Positions 15,501 through 31,669 of a stretch of 64,000 nt of DNA are shown in pieces. The DNA lies in assembly GCF_901709675.1 (NCBI RefSeq), contig NC_051094.1, positions 11,962,501 to 12,026,500 of the forward strand. The letters are read 5' to 3'. A program made the position numbers and the translations under genes. Below the pieces are notes generated by a model. The model did not search any database. It saw only the letters and a list, made by a program, of their open reading frames with translations, and was not told where the DNA came from. Source of the stretch: Syngnathus acus. Its lineage: Eukaryota; Chordata; Actinopteri; Syngnathiformes; Syngnathidae. Within the stretch, counting starts at the first letter, position 1. Every line of letters begins with the position of its first letter.

Positions 15501-18500
15501 CGTAAGTGAGGAGGCGTTTGCTGCACAGCAGATGAAGATGGATGAGGAAGACCATCTTCTTAAACTGGATCAAGCTGGCGCTAATGCAAATAAGGTAGAC
15601 ACTGAGAGTGTACAGTACTCCATTACACACAGTGTATTTAGTATCTGAGAGGCACATTTTTTTTCAACTCAAACATTTTGTTGCGCTTTGTGACCGTGTC
15701 CCACTTGATGTTGATTCTTCACAAAAAATAATTACATGTTTGATTTTTTTTTGTAAAGCCTGAAATATGGCAAAAGGTCAAAAAGTCCAAGGAGGGGGAT
15801 ACTTTTGCAAGCCACTGTATGTATGACGTTTAGCGTGGCTACCACTGCGAGTTAAATGTGAAGTTGAAATGTAATTTTGTTTTGAGTGTTTTTTTTCATG
15901 GGGCGTAAATTTGTTTCAGAGTTGCGTGAAAGGCAACAGATGCCAAATGTTTGCAGAGGACAATGAGAAAAATGCCTCTGTTGCTTTTGAATCGCTACTC
16001 AGAATTGAATGCCCAGCAACATTTTCTCAAAATGAGGTTTGGATATATATTTCTAGCAATAACTAATGAAGTCAGGAGGGCTTCCCCATCTCAACATTAG
16101 CTTCTTCTGATCTTCAGTAGGTGAGAAAGCTCGGTACATAATCACAGGCAAGCAGGGGGAACCTCATTACACACACTTTGCCTGTCTCTTTCATCTTCTG
16201 TTGTGTTCAATATGCATAGTGTATTAAAAAGGGAGGGGGGTGGGGTAATCCTGCCCCGGCTGATTTTTTGAGGGTGTATTTTGAATGCCATTTATTTCCA
16301 CTGGGGGTAATTTTGTGATAACAACAGATACACTGTAATGAAGCTCTCAAACACAGATACTGATCGGCTTATTCCGGGGTGGGTTTTAAAATTTTAACTT
16401 CCACTATAATTATGAGACTGAGGGCGAATCCTGGCAGACACGGCGTTTGCATATTACAATTCTGCTGAAATGTTTTGAAGCGTGAGACCATTACGGAGGA
16501 TAGCAGAGGGGCCACGAATGCCGAGTTGGCGCTCTGTCAACAGGGTCTTCGATGGAGAATTCCCCCTTGTTACTCACTAATACCCCACGCCAGCTCCACT
16601 CAGTCTTTAGTCACGCCTAACTGCTGACTATACAGGATACAGCGCTAGGCCAGACACAGCAGTCAAGTACACAACAGTCAACACTCACTTGTGGTTTGAG
16701 ATCATTTGAAATGGCAGAGTACGTTACATAACCCCTGCAGCTTAGGACTGGGTGTGCAGCCATAGATGCTAACACTCTACTAATGCTTCACTGTCAATGT
16801 GTGCGTGTGTGCGTGCGTGCCTGCGTGCTTGCGTGTGTGTGTGCGTGTGTATGCGTGTGTGTGTTGCACATATTGAGGACTGAGCGATTCAGAGATGTAC
16901 AGAAAGACACAAGCACTCAAAACTTAATCAGCGGCATCTTGTTGCCTTGAGTAAAAATCGACATTTGTGACTTCATTAAAACAAACATGAAAACAAAAAT
17001 TAATCAAATTTCAAGCATAGTCATCTGAACGTGTATTTTTATGCTAAGTATGAATGTGCAGTCTGAATCAAATTGAGATGACAACTTTGATATATTCTAT
17101 TTTTATAGCTACACCTTTGACTATTAAAAACATAAGACAAAAAAAACGCCATGTCTAATTAAGTCTCAATAATGTAGTGTAATGTAATAATGTAATGTAA
17201 CTTTAAAAATAAAAGAAAAAAATCAGGACAAAAGTGACGGTGCAAATGCAGTAAACAGAGAAATGAAAAATGGGTTGCAGGCAGGATTTACTGTCAAGCT
17301 ATGCAGCAATCCGTACAAGTACAGGACGAGGGCATATTAAACATCCTGCAGCAGCAGGGAGATGAGTATCCTTGTATATTCTTTGTCTCCTTTGCTCCTT
17401 TTCTTTCGATATACCCACTGCCACTATCAGCAGGGTGTGACCTCACAGAGCCACCACCGTACGCACAACCAGCCTCCTGATGTGTTATGACTCTATCACA
17501 CTTCAACGGCACAGCGCATATGCAGAGGAGGCAAAAGAACACGAGCAGTGTGAAACGCAGATAGCGATCATGTAGGATGAAGCAGAACTTTACCAATGCT
17601 ATGAAAGGCCTTGACAATAGGGAACAATGAAAAGGAAGGTAGCGAAAGAGAGCAACTGGGAACAAATAATACAAACGTGGGAAGATGAAGTTGGAACAGA
17701 GCACTCATTTGAAAGAACAGAGTGTGTATGGGAGATCTCCAGAGAGAGGACTGCAAATCTGATAATCTCATTGAATCAACACCAAGATGTCAGATGAGAC
17801 TTTGGCTTCATAAAGGAAACTACAGTGACTCAGCAGACTGCTACAAAGACATCGGAGGGTTATGTACACTGGTTGGTTATATTTGCCTGTGTAGTACTTG
17901 GGCATGATGAAATGATTAACGAGATGACATGAAGGAGATCATACTACGATATGACGGGGAAATATTAGCATTTAATCATTTCATTTATTCTTTCTGCTGC
18001 TGTAACCAATGGTCTGACAGAAGGTCCACTGCGAACTGTTGACGATTGCTTGTACAGCCAAGCAAATGTTGAGAGCCCATTGCTGCACTGCTGCCCACAC
18101 ACAGACAAGATTACGCATCCCCAGTTGGACTCTCAGGCCAAGATTCTGCAGATGGCCATTAAGTTCACTGGGTAATCTCCATCCCCCCTGACAGAGCACT
18201 AAACTCCACCTCAGCAAGCTTTAATCGTGGCTGATGGCTGGATAAAACCAATTTGACAAAGTGAACTGAGCATGTTTGTGGTAGTTAGAAGCATATTTAT
18301 TTCTTTTTGGATTGACTCCCTACGCAACAAATACAAAGTGGTGCGCTATTCCAACAATCGATTATTCTAAAAGATTGCTGAGCTATGTGAATTATGGCTC
18401 AGATACATACAGTAGAGAAAATCCTCTCAAGTCAGGTTTCATCTCGGGACCAAAAGTCCCTGTTGCCAAAAACTCTGCATATACACAGTGTTATTGTCAC

Positions 18501-21500
18501 ACAATGCCATATTCACACACTGCTATACAAATTATTTTCTTGAGCGCCCTTGTCAGGAAACTAAAACTGGTAAAGCTGCACTACCTTATTTACAATAAAT
18601 ATATGAAGAACAAGATCAATACTTTATTTCTTTATCGTTTTATCTTTGCAATATTATTATCAGTAATATTAGCAATATTGCTAAAAAAACATGCAATCAT
18701 ACTGACAATTAACCTTTAATTACGAATACTACATGTTGTAGTGCACACATACCATTTCATTGATGGGCTAATAAAACGAGAATATTTGCTTATCATCTCG
18801 GAAATAAAATACTAAATGTTTCCATGTACCGCACCCAAACGTGCTTGCAAACCCCTGGCTGTAAATCACTGCTCTAGATCACCCTGACCTTACATACAAT
18901 TGATAGGACTGCACAGAAATTTGGATTTTAAACTCAGCCTATAAACTAATCTTTCTATAAATGTTCGAAGAAGCTGAAAACACTGCTGATAGGAAACACG
19001 TAATGAACTACATTAAAACCTCAACACCATATAAACATAACACAGAGCTTTCAATAAAATGCTCACCAAAATATTCAATCATATTTTGCAGTCATTACCA
19101 AAAGGTTAATGGAATGTGGCAGATGATAAATGAATAATGAGGACATTCCATAGGTCAGACCAAAGAGCAATTGGCCCAGCCACATGTCAGGCATACAATA
19201 ATGTGACACATTATTCTCAAATGTGATGCGGTAAAAAATTCCATTTTTAAATTAATTATTTTGTTGGAAGAAAAAAAAATCAGCAATGAAGTAAAGAGTA
19301 AAAAGCATCAGCCACATTTTCCTTCCTTCTCCTGATGACTAGCTCCCTCACATCTCTGTGATGCACAGGCAGAGGCCAGCACAGAAAGACAGTCTCCAAA
19401 ACATTCTATGATCAAATTAATTCACAGCAAAGCAGCCAGCTTGAACCGCAACCAGATAAGCTGATTATTACGCACACACACACACACACACGCTGTCCTA
19501 TTTGTTCTGATCCAATGTTATCACAATGCCCAATCACTGACCTATGGAATGTTAAGACGGATAATTTCAAGGAAGGCATGATGATCCAAACAGGTGCGCC
19601 AGAACTGATTGTTTGTCATTTGATAATATTATAATGACAATCATTTAGAAATCAGCCCAACAACTGAATCGATTAGCATCTTTGATATCAATGTGGACAA
19701 GTGATCTGACGTTGCAGGTACAAATGGCTCCTTTTTTTTTTTTTCTTCGGTGTAAAGATCCCCTGTGAAGAATGTCACGAGGGAACCTTTGCAAACACAA
19801 ACTACTAATTTAAAGCTTCCCACATCCAAAGAGCAACGTCTGTTGATCTCATCAGCTATGGTGGCTCGTCTCTCACTTTGATGCTGTGCCAGAGCAAAAA
19901 ACCTACAGTATGTTGCTCCATCCTGCAAGGAGGAGCAACTGGATGCAGAAGAAGACGGCTCTCCGCTGATCCAATCATTAAGTACACTTCAACGGCTGGT
20001 GACCCATTCGCGTGCTCTCCAGATGGCAAACCCAAAATACAGCGAGCACACCTTGGCTTTGGATTTCTTACCGTTTCCGTGCATGTGTCTGGCTTTGACA
20101 TTGCTCCCTTAAACTTGACTATAAATGTTTGCCAAGGGCTGGATGACGGGCATGGAAAAGACCAATGGATTTTAACCTAACAGGTTATCTCCATGTAAAA
20201 TGATCATAAAGACCCACATTGCATAAAGAGTCAATCTTTTGCCCCACGTGAAGTTTGGCACAATCAATACAGAAAATAGAGCCTTGCACTTTCCGTCTAG
20301 GATGACAGTAACGGCTTCTAATTCACAGGCCTCTATAACACGTCACACTTAAAGTGTCAAAATCAGTGTTAACTGTGGGAAAAAAAAAAATCCTAAAGAA
20401 AAATATAAAAATAGAGAGAATCGTCAGCAGGGTAAAACTATTGCATAACGGTTGACTGTCATTAAAGTATACAAATATAGTAGCCACTGTTAATATCCAG
20501 GGCTGTGAAATATAAAACATTCAATCTTCATTTAAATGATGGCATAATCCAAAGGGACCTTTATTAACTTTATTAACAGTGTCAAACGGAAACACCTACT
20601 GTAAAACAGCACTCGGGCAGCAATGCATCAAAAATAGGCAATACATGATATTGCCACATGGACACACTTCAGAAAATTATTCTCACTTTGTCAGTTAACG
20701 CAGTTCGTTGTTATAGCTACCAATGCAAGTTAGAACTCCAAAATGCAAAGCTAAAGCCACAAACGCCGCTAGCTTCCCTCGACCTGAGCTCATCTGAGAT
20801 GGATGAAGTGGAAAAGTGCTGTGGTCTGACGAGTCCAACTTTCAAAATGTTTTTGGGAAATCATGCACGTCGTGTCCTCTGAGCCAATGAGAAAAAGATC
20901 AATAGCTCAAAATCCAAACGGCAGCATCTGTGTTGGTATGAGAGTGTATCAGTGCCCATGGCATGGGTAACTTGCACATCTGTTCATTCATGTGGAAGGT
21001 AGATACAGGTATTGCAACAACATATACAGCCATACAAGCCGTTTTTTTATTCAGGGAAGTCCCTGCAAGGCAATGCCAAGCAACAATCTACATTCCTTCA
21101 TAGGGAAAGTGTGAGTTTTAGACTGGCCCACCGACATCCAGACTCCCACTGAAAATGTGTGACACAGTATGAAGCAAAAAAATATATACGACACAAACAC
21201 CTGATTGTTGAGCAAGTGAAGTTGTACATCAAGCAAGAATGGCCAAACCTTCAACAATTTGTGTTCTTAGTTCGCCAACATTTAGCGAGTGTTGCTGAAA
21301 GGAGAGGTGAAGTGGTAAACATGCCCAGCTTTTTTTGTAATACGTTACAGGCGTCAAATTCAAAATGAGTAAAGATTTGCAGGAAAAAAACAATGAAGTT
21401 GATCATTTTGAACGTTCAATATATTGTCTTTGTAGTGTACTGTTTGTTTTTGTGTATTTATTATGTATAATTGAATGTAGTGGTTGGAAAGGGAGGAACA

Positions 21501-24500
21501 GAACACTATTTATGATTTACACTTTATTTGAATTGCGCTTTGGAGGTGTACAAAAATGATCCAAAGAGTCAACACAATCCCACACCTTTGCAACTTTACT
21601 GGAGTAAGTGTGACAGGAGTTGTGATTTCACATGCAAGAGGATCCATGTTTACAGGAAGTGGGTTGTTTGTCTGGAGTGATAAAATACAGAATTATCATA
21701 TAAACAGTGTGAGGCAGAAAGCTGCTGCTTCATGAATGTCAATATATCCTCGCTTTTTTTTTTCTCATCCGGGGATCAGGTCAACGAATCGCTTCAATAC
21801 TAAGATTACACCTAGACAATTTGTCCCTCCAAATTCTGAAATGATGGCTACACCCTTAACAATATGAATGAGAAATCTGGCACTACAATGCCAGAAATCC
21901 CTCACTAAGGCATAGGGCTCCTTAGTAATTGTTAGCTCGCTGTTTTTTGGGGGGTTTGGGAGGCTCCATGTTTCTTCTTGACTGAGCCCCAAGGGGGACT
22001 AGAAATGCCCCTGCCTGCCAACACCTCTGCAGTGCAAATAGACATTTTGGAGTCTGAGCCCTAGATCAAGTGGCAACCCTCCACATGGGTGACAGCAGCG
22101 TGGCATTCTTCCATATTGGAAAATGTAAACAGCAGCTGTCCTCTTATCAAAGGTGCAACAGCAACATGAGAGGCTTCAAAGAAGGAGAAGAGAGACAAGT
22201 GAGGAGGGGAAAATCACCAGAGGTTTAGAGTCTTTCAATTAAGAAGGAATCCTTTATCCCCATACTTGAGATGAAGATCAAATGGTGTGTTTCATTCTTT
22301 TACATGCACTCAGGGAAGGATGTTATAGTGAGGAGGCTGCACACAAGTATCCTCAGTGTCTTGCTCAATAAGGCAATAAAGCACCAAATACGTACAATAG
22401 ATAAGAAATACACACAACCAAAAATAAATTTACAATCGATATTATTGCATCAGAGACACAATGATGGTTTAGTGTGAAGTGTCTTGATATATATTGTTAT
22501 CAAACAACCATTTTCTATAGCACTTATCCTCATTAGGGTCATCGATGTTAGCCGACTTTGGGCGAGAAAAAAATCATTTATGACCTAGAAAATTCCGAGA
22601 CAGACATGTTTTGGAACGGATTACACACAAAAAAAGTGTGAAGTATCATTTTGCAATTTCATGTGGAAGGTCATTGTTCTCCGATTAAGAGATTACCTTC
22701 TAGTCCAAATACGGTCAAGGACATAAAATAATATCGAAGTAATTTTTGGGCAGTGACTTATCTCGCAATCTCGTACTTTGCCATCATAATGAAAAACTGA
22801 ATAAATAGCCAGCTTGATTCCAGTCAAATGATGCACAGTGCAAGTCAAGTATTTGGATGTGATATAAATTTTTTGATCGATTTCTTATTTTGTTTGCTGC
22901 AGAAATGAATGTGATCAACTGCACAAATACTGTATACTTAAATATTATACAGTACCAATTTTGCAAACCGTTATAGAGTACATACATTTCACTTGTGGAT
23001 GGCTGTTCACTGCTTAATTTTTTAAATTGTTGAATGCGTTATGAGTTTCTGTACACAAAACCTAGCATACAGTGGCGTTTTTTAAACGTGCACACAATAA
23101 AAAAAAAAAATCCAACAACATACCCTGAAAACGAATTAAAACTAGCTCCATTTGAAAAACTGAACATTTTCTTCCCAACTTTGGCGAATATTTCCCTGCA
23201 GTACCCAAGGAAAAAGGTTGCCTAACAAAAAATAAAATGGCGCAATACCTGCTGCGAAGGTTTGATCATCAATTCACACTGCACATTTTGGTCACATTGT
23301 AATATAAGCTGATAGATATGCAAGGTAACCATGTCAGATGATGAATGCTTCTCATTGAACACAGTTGGAGGTCGTACAAAAATACTGTGAACAAATCCCT
23401 TACGATCTTACTACGTATATCCTATTACAGATAAAACCAAAAAAGCAAGCTCCTTCATGTATTCACTATCAACAAGATATGCCAAGCTAATGGACTGTTA
23501 GCTCGTGTACCATATGTCAAATTATTAAATAACAAATAAATAATAAGTGGCTAAATAAAGATTTTCTGTACAAAATAGAAATTCACGTGAAACTAATCGT
23601 CACACTTATCAGCCAATATTATTAATTTGCAGGACCTTTAAAACTCTTTGGAACCTGCCGAAAATACAAGAGCATCTAATACAATCTTTTATTCACAGTG
23701 GAGCGCTGCTGACAACTAAGGGCAGATCATCCTCTTTTCTTGCGCTGGCCTCTGCTGACCTGCCTTCACACTCCAGCACACAGAGAGCACGCCAACAGCA
23801 ACACATGCATGCATTTACTGACTGCTTAAAACATGTCTGCAGCAATTTGGTATGCGTACAAATCACAGCACCACGCTTCCTGCTTTAAAAAGATATGAAA
23901 AGGGAGGGGATCAGGGCAAAACAGAATAAGATGAAAAAGGAGGGAGGGGAGACGAGCGGGAGAGTGATTGGTAACTGGCTGCCATTCTGGCCCGGTGGCC
24001 CTGTAGCTGATGCACAGCGTTGCGTAATGGCGCTGCATGCATTCAGTAAGAAGTAATGCAAACGGGGCTTAAGCACATGTAGCTGAAGGGAGCACTCAGA
24101 CCTTGCGGGGAAGCAAATTTATTTCTATGCGCACATGCATACGCGGGATGACGCAGCCATGTTTTGACACAGTGTGCTAAAAATAGCTGCTTCTTAAAAC
24201 AAGAGGGGGGAAAAAACAGAATGCCAGTCAAATCCAGACTGGCACGAGGCAGCAAGATCAAGCATCTCTTGGTAGAGAGCCCAGCGATAATACAAAGATC
24301 CACCATTCGAAATCGAAATTACACACCTGGCATGTGTGTGTGCCTCGCTTCAAAGTCCTCGCAGCTGCAACCCCACACACACACACACACATATAATAAA
24401 TTAAAGCAATTAAGAATCTGGATGAACAATTTTGCAGATCCGTTATGTAATTCTTGGCCTGTGGGGTCGTGTGATGGGAGATGGCGGCAGACAGGCCTGT

Positions 24501-27500
24501 TGTGTTTGCTGCTACACATACTACATGGCCATTAATCACGCTCAGGCTCTTTGCTCTTTTTCTATTTCCAGAGATGCAAAAGCCTGACGGCAGCCAACCT
24601 ACGGCACTGCAGCGGCATGTGCAGGCCGGACTTCGGCTTCACTGAAAATGTCACACAATGTTAGCTCGCTGAATGGAGAGCGGCCTGCAGAGACAAAATC
24701 AAGAAATCCTATGAATGGCACCAAATTATTGAAGGGTGTGATCTTGATTAAACATGTATTAATCAGATGCATTCCAGCTAAATGAATGAATGCATGAATG
24801 AAAGAATGAATGAATGAATGAATGAATGAACGAATGAATGAATGAATGAATGAATGAATGAATGAATGAATGAATGAATGAATGAATGACCTCAAATTAT
24901 GAAAGCTCACACACCATAGAGCCACCTTACTGCGAGGGAAAATTGAGTGCAAAAAAATACACTTGAGGATTTAGCAATGCAAAAAAAAAAAAAAATCGAT
25001 CTCAATATAGATTTGTAATTTTGGAAATATTGATGAGTACTTTTATAACCAAGCACAAAGGCTCAGACAGAAGAGGTGGAGTAGGTGACATAAACAGATA
25101 TGACTTTGGGAGCAACAAAAAATAATTCATCTCTTCCCCTCACTCTTCCTCCCTCCTCTGTGCAAAAGGAGTTTTCTGCAGGGTGTGCTGGAGTGTGAGT
25201 CATCATCAGTGCACACAGAGAAAAAAGGTAGAGTCATTCTTTAAGTGGCGGGCTTATGGTAGCCATGAAGCACAAAAATATTATACACCCTACCTTTAAA
25301 ACTATCATTATGCTTCAATTCCAACACAGATGAGAAAAAAGCAACACAAGGACACATCACTGGTTTAAATATATGCAGTCAAGTGTTATGTAACAGTCAG
25401 CACAACTGCTCCAAGCATAACATATGAATGTGACATCAGGAAAGACTGTGTAGGACCAATGTGTTATATTTGAATAATAATCTGCTCATCTTTCTGCAAT
25501 GTTAGCATCTTAATACATTAAACCATACCAAACGACCACAAGTTGGGAAAATAAAGTAAATGCAAATTACAAAGACACTAGTGACAATACAACTTAACTT
25601 AATAATTAATTAACGTAAATCATTGCAGAATATTCACAGCAAAATGTGTCAACTTAACTTCATTGGTAAATAAATATTTCCATCATTTTAACTGCCTTGC
25701 GTGACAAGCGTATCAACAAATGATTCTTTTTAGATCAGAGCTTGACACACTACGGTCTACAATGGCAGCTTTAGACTGTATCGAATTGGGATGATGTCAC
25801 CCTATTTTATTTAAATAACTGAGGTTATCGGAATCTTGCCTTCACATCACCATAGTGGAAACAAGGCCAATACCAAAACTTTATTTTATTGATTGGTGGA
25901 AACATGACTGTAGAACCAGTCCTGGTGTCAAGGGGGGGGCATTGGGGGGCCATGCCCACCCTCGATTGGATGCAGCTCGGTGGGTAACCTCGCTTTATGC
26001 CGCAATTTGTGCTCATTAGCTAATCAGCTATTGCATAGTTGGACTTCCATGGATACAGAATGGTCGTTGAGGAAAATCTCCCAATTTAAAGGCAAAAAAT
26101 TGTGCATTCTTGCATGTGTAAACACAACACAGAAACACAGATTTTAATGTCACGAATGCCCCCAGGTTGATGAACGTTAGGATACTGACATATTAGCCAC
26201 CGCAGATTGACATCCCTGCTCCTTATACTGTGCAGTTTTCACTCAGCATAAGCCAGCCACTTCCCGCCATGACACTCGTCACGCACATCACACACACCAG
26301 CCTGTTCCTGTTATTGCAAATTTCTAAACTGCTTTATTATCACCAATACACTATACATGCATCATTTGAATGCTCAATGTTTTTGGAGCTCCTCTGAACT
26401 GATTGTTGTTTTGTTTTTCTAGCAGTGTTCGACTTCCAACTCTAACACCAGAAATGTTCAATTCAAATGAATGATGCCTGTTTCAAGAAAGTCTTACACA
26501 TAAACTAAAGAGGAAACAAAACATAGCTTACAAAAAGTTTGCTGTTTAGATAAGCAGGAATCATTACATGTTTCAATAAAATAATTGACTAACCCAAGCA
26601 TTATCATAATATTCCAAAGGCTATTTTGTTTTTACCTTCTCCCACACAGAGACGGTGCAAGACTGAAAGACAAGTTCCCTCATATCCACACAACTACAAC
26701 GGGCAGGTCTTGAGAGTTTTGTCCTGGCGGGCATCAATGTGGCCACATATAGACGAGTGTCATAGACCACACTAACTGTGTGCAACTAGATACCCAAGAC
26801 CGGCTCAAGTCCATGACGCAACCCGCCTCATGATTAAATTACTGCACACAAAGCGCTACTCTCCCAATAAAACACCATTAAAGACTGCAGCTGATATGCA
26901 GCATGGAAAGTAAATGAATATGAACTCAAGGCCGGCGTAACATCCCATAAACAGGACAGTGTTTGCAATAGTAGCAAGAAAATGTAAAATGTTTTTCTTT
27001 TGTTCCAAGTTTGTTTTAAAATCTGAAAAAAAAAACGTTTTTTGGTCAGGAAATAAAAGAAAAATGAAAACAATGAAAACTAAAAGTACATTTTGTATCT
27101 AAAAACGAAGGAAAATATAATTATAGTGAAAATGTGCTTTGTTTTTATTGATTCGGGCATCTACACCAATTAACTTAATTTTAATACATGAGCCTTTGAC
27201 ATTGATTTTAAATGTATTTCTGTATTACAGGACAGCCAATAGTCAGAAGAACACAGATCAAACAGCCATGATGGATTTATCATCTCTGAAAATAAAACAA
27301 ACTTTTTTTCCCCACAGTAAAATACGCGAAGGAAAAGAAAAAAGGTGGTATGCTGTTGTTGCCCAGTGATTTTGCTAGCATTGGCACATTCATGACTTTG
27401 ATATAGAGGGGATTCTGAGGTGGGACTAATTTCACAAGCTTAAAATAGCTGAGCTTATTTAAAAATAGTGAAGCGGAGAGATGCGATCTAAGTAAATGAC

Positions 27501-30500
27501 CCAGAAAGAAAAGCTTTCCCTGGTGAACTCCATAGAAACCTCAGAAGTGAGAATCATCCCACGTCTCACATCACATAAGTAGCAAGTCACAAGAGAGTAA
27601 AATGAAAAGGTAACAATGAGCTCTCAAGAAGAAGAAAAAAAAAAAAACACTGAACAAAACGTGAAGAGAAAGCAACCTTTGGAGCAATTGCATCCCATAT
27701 GTATGCCACATATGAGTGGTCAGCTTATCAGTCAGCTCCTCTGCCTTCATGAGAATCGCTGTCAGCCAGCATTGGCCTTTAATTCCAGCCAGGCAGCAAT
27801 CTAATTAAGGTTACTCCACTGAGCACAAACACTTTCTGATTTACAGGACATAGCATTGAAAACAAAGCTGGTGACTTGGTCAAATCATTTTGTGAAATGT
27901 ATGGAATGAAACAAAAGATGTTCTGTTTTAAGTTTTCATGGAAAATACTGTGGTTCAAGTGAGGGAAAAACTGGCAAGCGTTGAAACGACTATCCTCCAC
28001 CTTGTTTTGTTGCCCTAAAAGATGTGCTGTTCCTGTTAACTATAATTAGAATTAAGACGATCTGGAGCTTTATTGATCGAATTGAAGGGTATCATTAGGC
28101 CTCAGTAGATGAATTGTTGTACTCCTGTCCATGAATGTTTTTTTTTTTTGTGGTGGTAGTGGATGGAGCATTTTAGGACTATAGTCAGTCTATTTATTTA
28201 AATATCTACTTAAATAAACGGTCACCATAATAAAACCTTTATTAACCACACACATATATTAAGAAGTATATTAACATTTTTAACAATCATACAAGAAAAA
28301 AAATTAAACACAGAGATAAGATAATGCTTTAATGCTCACTGAATGAACTCTTGTGACATATGCCATGATGTCACGTATTTTGTGGCCCGTTTTCCCCTAA
28401 AATATTTCCCAAATTCAATTGTACAAATGTGTTTCATTTGAGTTTCCACGTAATGTACATTTTGTAATCACCTCTGTAAAATGATCTTAGCGCTAGACTA
28501 CTAGTGACAGGCATCATAATTGACTTTCATTACATCACAAAACACACGCACTGAATAATTCTCTCCCCCCTCCCCCCCCCCCATCAAGTAACATTTCAAT
28601 AAATCTGTCACATCATCTCCATCAGGGGATAAGCGCACAGACACAGAATTTATATATACGCAGAGTCCGATTAGTCTAGCTCCAGGACAGAGCGTATCAG
28701 TTTTTATATTTATGCACCGACTGTGTCCATAAATACCAACGCCCAGTCCAAAAATCAATGTCTACCAGCTCCAATATTTTCATCTTCCCCATGAAGGTCG
28801 CATTAATCCAGAGGTACCTATCGACACACACACACGCACACATACAAATCAGTCAACACCGTCAAAATCCAGGTTGCCTTGACCCTCTGTTAGTTGGACT
28901 AATTTAAGTGTCACATAATCTGTATCAGAGTGTAAAAATAATGACAGCTCACCCGACATAAAGGGATTATAGAAACTATCACGGGCCAAGAACAAGCTGG
29001 ATTTTCAGGGTCTGGCTCTGTGCAGAGTCACGTACATTATAGATGAAGCAGTGGAGAAGGGGAGTGTTCAGCAAAGCACTATCAGTTACCAGAAGACCAA
29101 TCTAAATCCCCCACATCATGATCAACCTACAGCGAAATATCAGTGCTGCGGGGGCGAAACAGTAACAAGCTCAGCCTTTACTCCACCTGCATGCTGCTCC
29201 AAATTTGGACAAACCAGAATACATTGTAAACTGGAAAACTAAAAAACAGTGATAGTGTTTCCCATAACACCATATGATTTTGTCACTTTGCTAACAGGCT
29301 TATGAAAGTCAGATGAACACTTTACAATCTTGTTAAAACCGGTTACATTATTAAAAGGGCACGTTCATTGTGTGAGGCGGCAGAGACCGCCTGTAGCAGA
29401 TTGAAATGTTAATAAGCTCAATGCACTGGCTGCAGATTGAGAAACTTGGCAAAGATTTAGCTCTGAAATCCTGCATATGGGCACAAGATGATTTAGTTCC
29501 ATTGTATCGCGCATGCTTTCAAGCTGGTCAAAAGACATGAGCTTCTGCCAACCTGTGGTAAACCCATTACGCCGTCTAAGAACTATTTTGATTGTAGTGC
29601 CTCTGAGTCAGGCATATAATGCTTTACAGTAAACCCGTTCATCGGAGAGGAGACTATTCGTTCTAGAATCCACTGTAGAAATTCTGCAATAGGGAGACCC
29701 TTAAAAAATAATACCCCTATCGCTTGCTTTAAATTCATTGAAACTTATTAAGGTACACTTTTTCCTCACATCATAAGTGAAAATGTATCTTCTTTACTTT
29801 TTAATTATTCACGTCAAAGTATTTTTCATTCATAACAGTCAATTGTATCTACTTTGATTTCTTTACCGTATTTTCCACACTATAAGGCGCACCGGATTAT
29901 AAGGCGCACCTTCAATGAATGGCCCATTTTAAAACTTTGTTCATATATAAAGTGCACCGGATTATAAAGCGCATAGAATAAATAACTCAACGTTGTTCAA
30001 ACGTTAATGCAATCACAATATAGTAACACTCGAAACAGTGAAAACAATATATCAATAACTCAACGTTGCTCAAACGTTAATATCACACAATACACAAAAT
30101 AAACACGTAAAGCTTACTTTAATAAGTTAGTCCTCATCCACAAATCCATATTGGTCCATATATAAGGCGCACCGGATTAAAAGGCGCATTGTCGGCTTTT
30201 GAGAATATTGGAGGTTTTTAGGTGCGCCTTATAGTGCGGAAAATACGGTAAGTGTCAAACTGCTAGGTGTAACTCTAATGTATAGGCTGAAATTTCAACT
30301 AGAAGTTGTTCATCTAGATTAGTTGCACCTCTGTTCTAAGTTGCTTTGACCTCTGATTCTATGATGTCAAAGTTCGACAAAAGAGGCAGTATCAGCCCTA
30401 TTGTAAGCCACTCGGCAGCTTCAGTCAGCTGAGTCCCAGGGGGAGGGTTTTCTTCTGTCCTTGAGGCGAACATTGTTCATGGTTTTAATTCCCTGCCACT

Positions 30501-31633
30501 CCTCTCTGGGATTTCTAGTTGGCAGGGTGGCCTTGTTTTTTTTTTCTTTTTATAGCTAAACATGTCACGTCGCATTGAACTATTCATCTGTCTCCAATTG
30601 TCCCTTCAAGGTGCTTTGCTCGGATACCGTCATTATCTTCATTTTTCTCAGCAAACTTTCCAATTTTGTTGGACACTAACGGCTTGTTATTGTGGATTTT
30701 TTTGTGTGTGTGTTTTGTTGGAAGTACTGTGGAACCAGAGGTCAACCATAACCATAACCATACACAAGCTGCTGGTCAACCACAGATTTCACAGAAAGAA
30801 ATAATGGACATAAAATGATAAGATGAAGAAGAATTGTTTAAAAACTGTCATCCTCATAAACCTTTATAAACTATAAAGCCATTTAAAATACCGTTTTTTT
30901 CCGTGTATAATGCGCCCCCATGTATAATACGCACCCTAAAAATGGCATGTTGATGCTGGAAAAAAGCCTGTACCCATGTATAATACGCACCCAATTTTTT
31001 ATTTTTTTTTTTGCTTTTTTTTTTTTTTTTTTTTTTTTTAAGTCCCAATGATCGTCACACACGCAGGGAGGCAATGGGTCCCATTTTTATAGTCTTTGGT
31101 ATGGTCTTAACTAGGCTGGATGTATTTTTTTTTTGTTGGCGTTGATTTCTCCGACTGCCCGTAAAGGCACCACCGCGATCAGATGAAAAGAGAGGAAAGT
31201 GACGTGCGGACATGTGAAAAAGGCGGCTCTGTATGGGAGAGACGTTGAAGAGGAATAAAAACACCCTTGGAAACCAAAACTTGCCCCTCGTCGTGACTCG
31301 GAGCCGCAACAAATGTTTCGGATTTGTGTAGGGTACATTGTGACAGCAAACGAGCAGGTGATCGAGCAAGCGTCTGATACGAGAGCATTGCGTTCGTATG
31401 GAGCGTGTTTGAAGTGAACAGCAGAGACGAAAGGAACATGGCAAAGTGTTGTGAAATAAAATATTACCTGTAATACGCATTTTGTTATTTGCTGATTGTA
31501 TTAAACTATCACATTCATTGTCAGTCAAGAAGAGAAGAGGACTATTATCCCTTCTTTGACGAAATGACCAGAGCACAGTACAAACACACTATTGTCGGTC
31601 AGTCCTGTTGTTGGTTTTGTTGTACCATGATTT

Positions 31634-31669
<36 letters not shown>

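Noticed and set aside
17981-18217. 78-codon minus-strand frame
   Set aside because: Trp/Gln-rich with no recognisable domain, no splice sites fitting rimbp2 phase, and flanking exons already join.
19856-20180. Overlapping 81- and 100-codon frames on opposite strands
   Set aside because: No known domain or codon pattern; probably chance in a more GC-rich patch.
24599-24952. 117-codon minus-strand frame with FIHS repeats
   Set aside because: It is a translation of the (AATG)n microsatellite, with no splice or protein support.
31055-31576. 173-codon minus-strand frame as a gene
   Set aside because: It lies wholly inside a TIR element and shows no recognisable domain; kept only as an open question about that element.
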